Shown piece after piece: positions 53,001 to 63,279 of a stretch of 64,000 nt of DNA (its first letter is position 1; each line of letters starts with the position of its first letter). Source of the stretch: Aculops lycopersici (Eukaryota > Arthropoda > Arachnida > Trombidiformes > Eriophyidae). The stretch covers positions 2,535,700 through 2,599,699 of the forward strand of contig WNKI01000002.1 of the NCBI GenBank assembly GCA_015350385.1. Direction: 5' to 3'. The position numbers were made by a program, and so were the translations under genes. A model generated the notes under the pieces. That model saw only the letters and a program-made list of their open reading frames with translations. It had not been told where the DNA came from and did no database searches.

Positions 53001-56000
53001 AGATCGATAAGGGAGCCGGTGGTTCTCTGAAGGCGTAGCACGAGGATGACGCAGCGGTGCGGATTTGCGCCCAGCTAACAACAATTTGGTTCTCCCCTCG
53101 ACTGGCTGTCGTAAAATCTGCGCGCTTTGGAAAGGGAGCTGGCTAGCTGAAAGAAGGAACAGCAAGCTCCAATTGAGATAAGAGCAAAAGTCTCGTCGTT
53201 ATCATTATCATTTGCAAACTTGGACTTGGTCATAAGAAACTTAACTTTACCTAGTGGGACCAAAGTAAAGCTAGAACAAAACTCCTCTCCCTTGCCGATG
53301 CAAATCCGCTGACCGGAAGTTGGCCTGTTACCTATTCCCGTGCTGCGGGCGGTTCGGTAATTTAGAGATACAAATACACGCTCAAACAATACACAATGCT
53401 CATCTCATGTTAGCTAGGCGCCACGAGTGCAAAGCGAGAGAAGGATGAAGACGACTCCAGATTAGCAAATGAGATTAAGTTTTGGTTTGTGAAACTCTCC
53501 GGAGGCGAAGGGGATGTGAGGGAGGAGAAATGAGCGAGCAAACAAATTTGCCTCCATTGGAATCCGTTACCTGGAAACTCGCGGTGGCCACAGGTAATCT
53601 CTCTCTCTCTCTCTCTCTTCCTCTTCGCCTTCACCTTTAACTCGATCTATGGATTAACAGCAAGAACAAAGTACCTGCCCAAGATCCCAAGTGGCTGCGG
53701 TTTTTGCCTGCCGCCGTTCATTGCGGCGGCTCTCGTATCACTAGACGCACGCGACTGCCACCCGTCGACTGCTCGCGGTTGAATTGCTCGCAGGCATCGA
53801 TGGCCAGAGTAATAGTTCAAAGATGGCGTTCTTTTTTCAACCAACTTTCTGCTGACAGAGAAAAGAGTTGCAACGTTTTCTTCGACCAGTCGGCAAATTT
53901 ATTGATCTCTCGCTGATTCCCTCGCCTTTAACCTCCAGGTGGGGACATGACCAATCAGTGGCAGTGCTGACTACATCGGGCTGACATTCGATATCGACAC
54001 TCACCTAGATTCATGACAGCTCTCTGCTTTAACAACTTTCGCTCACTCGCTTGCTCGGTGGTCTGTTTGTTTTGGCTCCCATTTCATCTCTCGCTGTGTA
54101 AACTAAACTCAACGAAACGAAACCGAACCGAACGACAAACGAACCACTGGCCTTTGTGTCATCCGATCAAATTGCAAGTTCGAAGAGAGAAGCCAAATCA
54201 GTTTCTGTGATGTCAGCAGCTAAACAATAACCCAACAGTAGCATTGGCGGTGGCAACAACCACGTTGGCCAATTAGAGTTTGTTGCACCAACCAACAGCC
54301 AGCATCACAAATCTTACAGTAGCAGTTGTAATGGTAGAGCTAACAAGCAAACAAAGTGGTCAAATTACGCAGCTAAATGAGCGACATGGAGGAAGAGATG
54401 GCAAATTACGCACGAGTTCACGCGATGTGACATTGGATTAGAGATTCGAACTGATGCAACTCAAGCAGCAACTCATCGCAAACTCTGTGTAATTTACACT
54501 GACAAGTTGTCAAGTTAATTGCGTTAATATTGCCAGAGTTTAGTGTAACTTTTCTCTAATCTTGATATAATTATAACAATAATAATAAAACAAAACTTAA
54601 TCTAATTTAATTAGCCATCAGCTTAGCACACGAGGCTCATTTGTGCCATTTGAAATGAGGATTTTAACAACAATTGCCTTGACACCATGAGCAATTAGAA
54701 TAAATCACACCAAAAACACCTAGTGCCTAGCAGTAAAAGACTCGGTTCAAGTAAAACTTGACTTTAACTTGAAACAATTAGTTTCGTCATCGTTTGACTT
54801 CCAGTCATGAAACTCTAACTATTTTATGATAGTAGTTCAACGTGAATATTTGCATCTAAAGCTTCCGATTGCAAATCTCGCATAATTTAGAGTTCATCTG
54901 GGTCCAAGTTGAAACCGGAAGCTGGCAAAAAGTGAAATATGTTATATGAATTCGCCGAGCTGAGAGTCAGCTAGAAATCAATGAGCCACCAGCGACTTCC
55001 GGTTGGCTGTTTGCATGTTCAATCTCGAAGCGAGTAAAATTGTGAGTGAAGTAATGCAAAAAGGCAAACCAGCGAAAAGAAACGGTACTTTGGTGTTCGA
55101 ACGTTGGTTTGGATGTGAAAAAAATAATATACAAGGTGGGAAAATTTTGCACGCGACGGCTAGTAGATTGGCGCGCTCTAATATGTGGCCAACTCCGGCG
55201 ATCACGAGCCAGCCAGCTACAGCTGTAGTGCAGCAATCTAATTGAATTGGCACACGACTTCCGCTCTGGCGGTCGGTCCGTTGTCTGGTTGCGCAACGGT
55301 GTAGAGTAGTAAATTGGGGTGGGCAAGATGGGAAATGCGATGATGATGATCGTGATCATGATAACAACTGAGAGGAGAGGCAACAACCAAAAAAGAGGAC
55401 GCCATTCTTCTATTGTGGTTTTATCGTCGTGGTCGTGGTCGTGGTCGTCGTCGTCGTCATCTGAATTGTCGTTCTCTATTTATTTCATCTATTTGCAACG
55501 TGAAAAATTGAATTCTAGCCAGGAAGTGAAGTTGAAAAATTGGCTCCATGACTAAAGCAGAGCGAGAGGGAGTTTGCTCACTTTCTCATATCTTCCGAAA
55601 GCACAACAACCAAAACCACCGGCTCGCTTCTACCTCGAAATCACTAGACGGCCAATTGTGTTGGTAGTGGTGGTTGTTGTTACTCTCGCCTCAGAGACTC
55701 GCGGCGGCGGCGGCGGCAACACGAACGCAAAACGGTGAGAAAGTTTCCGCCTCTAGCGACTCTGATCCGCCCACTTGGTCGGCCGTTGGAGTTGTTACGT
55801 AATTTTAGGTATCGCTGGTGCTTGTGGGCGGATCCAAGCGTCTAAATATCTGCCCCAGTGTCTCTCGGTGGCTCAAGTTGCGTGAGACCTCCAATTGCAC
55901 TGACTTCTACCCCTCCCTTTCGGCCTCTGTTTAGCTTCAACACAAATGCTCAGTGACAATCAACAGGAAAAGTTTGGCGCGCTACCACTAATCACAAAGC

Positions 56001-59000
56001 CAAGCTCGATTTCTTCATCTCAAGCTAGATGAGAGGAAAACTAAGGCAAGTTTAGTAGTAGTTTGCTCGGCCATAGAACAATTGATGTTCATTGGTTCAA
56101 ATCCATGAGATCAGAGCACACAAGTTGTACGTGACTCCAATCTCATTGGAAGAATGTACGAAGTACAACAGAGTTGGTGGCCACAATGGTCGTGGCCAAA
56201 TTTCCTGGATTCAGATGGGCCATTCACGGGAAGCGGCCGCAGCAGCAGTAGCAAAACGCCTCAAGCTCCTGGGTAGTTACGTAATAAGCTAGCCAGCGAG
56301 CAAGCAACTTAATACGCAACTCGGCTGCTTTGGTTGCACGATTCGGCCGAGTTGAGAATCTAGCGGCAAGTGTTTGGCTCGCTCTGGTGCGAGTGAGCGC
56401 GCGTAAATGATCAATCAATTTAATCAGTTTTAATCAATCAATCGTTGAGGCAAAGTGAGCAGTCAGTTGTTGGGGCCAATTGCTGGCGCTTGCCTCTTGA
56501 GCGGCCGGCGCAAGTGAGCAGCCAATCGATTGTGTGCAGCGCCGCTGCTTAGCGCTGATCATGGTTATTGTTATTAGTATTTAGAGAGAAAGAGAGCAAC
56601 TGAATCCGACTAAACGTCTCGAGATTTTCATGATGGCGAGAGCGGTGAGCGAGCAAGAGATTAACTTGCTTGCCCCTCGCACTTAAGCGCAAAATCGATC
56701 TATGGGGTCAAACGCGCAGATCGGGTTTCAATTGTTTCCAATTTGTCCCACGAAACTTGAGGTAATAGGCGGTGGCAACAGCAGCAGCAGCAGCGAGAGA
56801 TTTCTTTTTCCTTTTTGCTTAGATAGGTAAACCGGAAGTGGCAGGTGTTGCACCTGTCTGTGGAAGTGGCAATTTAGCTGGCGCACAACGGACTCTTTCG
56901 CATTTCTCAATTCGCATTTCCAATTTCTCAATTCAATTCCACAAATATTCCATAAATACGCCAACTCGCTCCGCTGTCAGCCCGGAAGTTGGCCCGAAAT
57001 GTTGCACTTTCTCATTTTTGAGCAGACTTTTTCGGTTTACATTACAAGTAGCAGTGACATAACAACAAAGCAAATACAAAGTGGAATCCAGATCTCTTGT
57101 CGTGCGATTCGCCAGCGATTTAAGCTTGATTTTGGTCTCGCTCTTTCTCTCGTCGTCAGCAAACAACTAGAAAGTTTGTCGTTATACAGGCAAAATAATA
57201 AAATCCCTCTGCTTGGTTTGTGAAATTTCAAATTGAATTCCACCTTCCACTTGGCCGCTCAGTTTGCTCGCCCAAATGCGTATATGTGCCAGAAGTAGCA
57301 ACAGCAACAGCAACAACCACAGCATTCGCGAATCACAGCGCCACTTGCGTCGGTCAGTCGGCCACCCGGTCGGTGGTTGCGATCGACAGGCGCGCAAAAC
57401 TTGTGCATGATTTGCGCACACCCACAGACAGGCACCTAGCGACCGATTGATGTGCGTAACTGTTGTGGCGCGCATTACGCTAGCTAAGCGCGCACTTCCG
57501 CTCTCGCTCCTACTTCTATTTCTGCTTTTGCCTCCACTTTCGCCTCCACTCGCCGCCGCCAACACCAAGATAATTGGACGACGCAAGCCAAAGGAGCGAA
57601 AGACCAACAGAGCAGCCAAGCGAAGCCTCAAAAATCATTCACGATTTGGGCTAGTCGGCGAGCCGGTCGGTTGGTTCTATTGGTCGGTCAGTTGGTCAGG
57701 CGAGTTGAGTGCTTGATGGCCGCAGGCATCCGATCAACCAACTCGACGAGACGAGACCAGAGCAGGGAAACCACCGCTTGCAACCAGATAAATAGACAGC
57801 TAAAGCTAATGTTATTCCTCCTACTTGCTACTGATTCCCTCTTATTGACCAGAAAACTCGACCAGAGGAGCCGAAACGTCAAAACACATGGAGGTTTTAT
57901 GCGGCCAAGTTTCTGCGGCTTTTGGCCGACGGCTACTTGCGAGTTGAAAGCCAAATAGCTGGCTAATGCGGCTTACGAGAGGCGCGCAGATTAGCGGCGA
58001 CGGTGCAGGCGTTTAGTGCAACGAGATTTGCCTGCTTGAAAGTGCACAATTTTCCGCAACGGGCACAACACACGCAACATCAACAACAAGAGGAACGCCA
58101 ACGACGACAGTTGCCAATCCAATTTGGCATTCGTATCTTTGCCTCGTTAATTGCCAGGGCAGTCGCCATGGTTTAATCTCAGCTGAGAGTTTGACGCGAC
58201 TCCAAGTTGCGATCATTCAATTAGCGCCACTGGAGCGCTTCGTTGCTGCCGATAAGTCGACGACGCAACCAGAGACAGGAAACGGTAGGCGGCCGCAGAG
58301 TCGATCCGGAAATGCAAACGAGCGACCACCGAGTTGGTCATTGTAGTTTCGGCAGATTAGCTCTGCAACTCAATCTCAATCCCAAGCGCGAGCAAAGTTT
58401 GTGCAAACCAAACAATTTGTCACTTCGCGGGCCGAAAGAAGCAGCAACTCTTGAGGGAAACTGCCGCAGTTGACTTGCTTCGAAACGAGCCCATCACTTA
58501 TACCGGAAATGGGAAAAAAGAGGCCAGCGCCTCACGTCCGTTTGAGCATCGCGTTAATTAAAGAATAATCAAGTCGAGTCGCGCCTTCTCTCAGTTTCTC
58601 TCGTTGCATATTATGCAATGAAAGGTTCTGTCTCGTCGAGAAACCTCACACGCTAAAATAGGCGGCGCCAATCTGCATGACGATGAGACTAGAGAGAAAG
58701 ACAGAGAAACAAACAATTGCCTTTAGTTTACTTTCGCGTCTCGCTCAATTTGACTCATTCTTCGCGTCTTTTTCTCCCTAACTCTAACTTGGGCGCCTCG
58801 TTTCCGATTTGAAAGGTCCCCCTCCCTCCCAGGGAATCGAATTGTCTCCCGTTTCTCTCGGAGACATTCAATTATGTGGCTTGGTCCAATTGCAATGGAA
58901 GAGTGACAGAGAAGCGCTCCACTTGGAGTCTCACAGAATCACAGTGAAACAGTTGAGCTGAGAGTTTCAATGAGCCAAACAACAACCACGACGACGACGA

Positions 59001-62000
59001 CGACGACGACGAGAAGAGGGAGGACAAAATCGGGGATGCGAATCTTCTCTTGAGAGTCGCTCGTTTCTTAGTCTAGTTTTCTCCTTCAAAAGTAGTCTAA
59101 AGTAAGTTTCCAAAAAACAGCGGGCCACAGTGAGCAATTTATTATTATTATTGTTATTATCACCCTCATTGCAACAATAAAGAGACAGATCATCGTTTTA
59201 TTGTTGTTATTTTGCTCGTTCCTCTGTAACCTAAGACAACGTCGACGAGGGAAAGGCACAAAGTTTTATCACAAATTGAAACAATCACTTATAACTGGCA
59301 AGTGAGTGGCGCAACTCAACTTGCCGGCAATTCCAAGGATGAGTTTGAAAATTTTCACCCATTCTAATATGATATTCCCCATGTTTTGTCTCTCTCTCTC
59401 TCTCTCTCTCTTTCGAATTTAGGAGCGAGTTTGTTTCCCTTCGCGAGAGAGTTGCGCAAGCACAACTGGCGACAAACGTGCCCCGACGATTCGAATCGGT
59501 GAAAGAAGTTTTCAAGTTTTTCAACGAACCGAGACTCGGCGCCGACGAGTTACAAAGTTCCAGGGACATAAGTGAGGATTTTGCAACTGCCAAAAGTCGA
59601 GGTTGAGAGGATTTTAAGACGAGGGAAAGCTCTCTTCTATTTCTCATTTGGCACCACGAGAGTCGCGAGATGGAGAATGATAATTAAGTTAAAATAAGTG
59701 CGAGCAGTCGAGTTGCTCGGCTATAAACTAAGTTTCTACTGCTCTGAAGTGAGCAGTAGCCTTTGGACAGAAACACGTTGACTTTCGATGGCCTTTTCAA
59801 AATTCACTCGATCAAACTGCAATCAAGCTGACTGCTCATAGTATCAGTTTACAGTTTGTACGGTTTACAGTTGTACCGCCAACCGGAAGTGTTGCGCAAC
59901 TCAAAGAACAATTTGTTTTGAGATCGACGAGAAGATACTTTTGGGGGTAGTTTTTCCGTCGACAACTGTAACAATTTCTCACATTCTTCAATGCAAACTC
60001 GTTGGCTTGGAACTCCAGTCGTCGGGCGCCAGTTCATTACGTAACTTTCCGGCCGTTAATTTCTCTGCCGCGAGTTTAACTTTGAGAGTCAACTATCCTC
60101 TAAGTTGTCGGCTGATTCCCAGCCGACTTCATTCTCGACTGGTTAGTGTTGCGCTTTTATTTAACGAGCCTCAGAGTGCCGGTGCGCCAATGACAGGAGT
60201 TGCTCTCTTTCCCATTGCAATGAATGAAGAAATGAGCGAGCGAAGAAATTCGCTCGACCGTTAGGCTAGGCGCTCAACTTGGGCGCCACTTCCGCTGATT
60301 ATCTTCCCTTCCCTTTGCTCTCGATAGCGAGGCGAGTTAACTCTCGAGGGCCGCAACTCGCGAGCCTCACTCTAGGTGACCAAGTTGGTTGTTTGGTGGT
60401 GCGAGTCGCACTGTGCCCTATTCAGAGCAAACAAATGTAAATAATACATTTGTTCACTTGGCCGACTTGCATTGTGTGTCGCGCGCCTAGTGTAACTCAA
60501 TCCCCCTTCTCAGCCACTGCGACGCGTGTGCCTTTATTCTATACGATACGACTCATACAAAGATCGGCGAATGTAGATTAACTGCCAGCTACACGAGACT
60601 TGCGCAAGCGGCTGAGGAAAAGACAGAGCCACGGCGACCAAACAATGGAGAGTCGATTTCCAGCATCCGCTTAGCGAAGGGCAGCGAGAGAGTAAAAGCA
60701 GGAGAGAGGGATGGACTTATTATCTGCTGCATTTGATCTACTGCCTCCAGGCGACCGATTTCTCCTCTTTCTCTTGTCACTAGCTCACTTAACTATGCAT
60801 TGCAATGCGCCAACCAGACAGCAAGAATGAGCAAGCGTCTCGATGTTTTAGATACAAACTTGGAAACAACTTTGACTAAACACGACACTAATTTCACCTA
60901 CATTCTCATACGTCTGCTTGTCTAGTTTATTGTCGATGTCTCTAGTTGTAGTCGTCGTCGTCGTCGCCGTGGTTGTCGTCGATGTTTCGCATACCAAATG
61001 AGAGCCAAGCAACAACAAAATAAACTCGATTCACCTGTGAAATAAAGTTAGAGAGTTCCGCGCATAACGACACTCTCTAACTCTGCTGTGCCTCGGCAAT
61101 GAGTGTTTGGTCCTAACAACGTTTCCATTCGATGATCTCGTTATAATCTCCTGATAGAGGTCTTTATGTAATCTTGATAATAATGATATTATTATCCACC
61201 TACTCTACTCTTGGTTATTGTGTAACAACAAACAAATTGCATATATAAAATTAAACAACCCTTGGAGTCAACTCGAGCTAACAAATCGGTGAAACTTTCA
61301 CGAGTCGTAGAGGAGAGGGAGGCTCGCCGCTCATTAGTCGGCAGCTCGTTAAGTTAAGCTCGTCATCGCATTCTAAGGCGGATAGGAAGAGTCTCGACAG
61401 AATAGAATCGAAGGACTCGTTTGTGGTTCTCTCGACAAATGAGATCGCCGAGCCCAATTCACCTGTCGGCGGCGACTTGAGGCGGTAAACCAAAGGGGAA
61501 CTTGGAGACGATCAAGCGGAAACAAAGGTACTCTCGTTTGCGCAGAGATCGTCATCTTCGTTGTTGTCATCGTGGAATTGCTATGCAACTTGGGTGGCCA
61601 GAGCGCCGCTCACCTGTTCGCTTGGCACCGAGCAACTTCGGTTGGTAAGTTTCTCCGGTTGCTTACTCCAAACAAACGCTCACTAATGGCGACAACTCGA
61701 CTAGGTAGCCGCCGCAGTTGTCGTCGTGCTTCGTGGCAGACGAGCGGCTCGAATTCGAGTGTAAGTATTAGTTGGCATTGCTACTACTGCTGCTGTGGCC
61801 GCCGCCACCGCTGCAATTGTCATTCGATGTCGTCGTCGTCGTCGTTTAACAATTGGACTCTACATGGTGGTTGCTGGCGACTTGTTCCCATGTCATGTGT
61901 CCGCCGAGCACCCAGTCCTTTCACCGCAACCAGCTAGCAACTACGTGCCGCCTGCTCTTGTATACTTCTGGTCGCCTATTTACTTTTACATTGCGCACAA

Positions 62001-63223
62001 GTCGACGGCGGCGCTTACGTAACAGGCAACAGCAACCACGACAACCACTCCTGAGTGGCTGATGACGGTAATACTGCTCTGCTTCTGAATGCTTGTAGAG
62101 AGGAACTACTCCCCTACTACTTTTCATGTTTTCATCCCATGCAATTGGGAACAACGAACGACTAAAACTAGAACTCGAGTCCAACCCTCAAGTGACTCGC
62201 TGCGTTGGCCTCGAGAGTCTGCAGTGGCGTTAGTCGAGTGCCACGATGAGACTTGAGCAACACGACGACCACTGGCGCCACCACCACTTGGCTCGCGATT
62301 CTCTTCTACGTGTTTATGTCATGCTCAGGAACGGCAATTGAGCTAGGGGAGAGAGAGCAAAGTCGAGTTCATGGATAGGCAAAGTGGTTTTTTGGGTCTA
62401 GCGGAACTTGCGCCTGGAATGGAGAAGACCAAGGGAAAGAGGAGCAAAAAGACGACTCCTTGCTTTCGTCTCATGCAAACACATAGCTTATTGTTTATGA
62501 CTTGACCGCCGGAGTCTCAGAGATGGACATTCGATTGTAAGTTTTAGTCTCGGGTTGCACGAATTGCCAAGAAGTTGGTTGATCGTACAACACGAAAGAG
62601 AGGAATCGTGCATAAACTCTGTGCGATTTAGACAACCATTTGGCCCGGAAGGCTTTGAAGTGTCACTGGAGAAGCTCTCACTCGAGTCAAATGAAAGAGC
62701 CAAAGAGGATCGCCCATCTGGCGCCAGCACGTTATTGAGTTGGCTTCTTCTCGTCGAACATCAACTCGGTTGAGCACTCGATTCCGTTCGTTTCGTGTGA
62801 GAGCAGGAGCCAAGCTTTGTTGATGGTGTGACGTTGAAATTGACGTCTCAATGACAGCACTACGACGACTACGACGTTAACGATGATGCCAACAGAATGC
62901 ACGAAAGACAGAGCTCAGAGCACTCCATCGACTGGTTACGTTCACAAAGTTGTCCGCTTGTCGCTAGGTGCTCTTGTCTCTGACTCGCTGCTCCGCAACT
63001 GAACTGGGTGAAAGTGTTGTGAGGGGAGAAAGAGAAAAGGTTGCTCATGGCCAGTAGTCTAGCTCCAAGTTGAGACACTTACTCACTGGGCAACCATTTG
63101 GTCACTGCCACCAACTCGCAGCGAGAAAGAGAAAGAGAGAGTGGGACAAAAGTTCCTTTTCCGTTTCCGTAGTCGTCGTTTCATCGACACACGCTCAAGA
63201 GAACAAAGGCTCACTTTAGTCGA

Positions 63224-63279
<56 letters not shown>

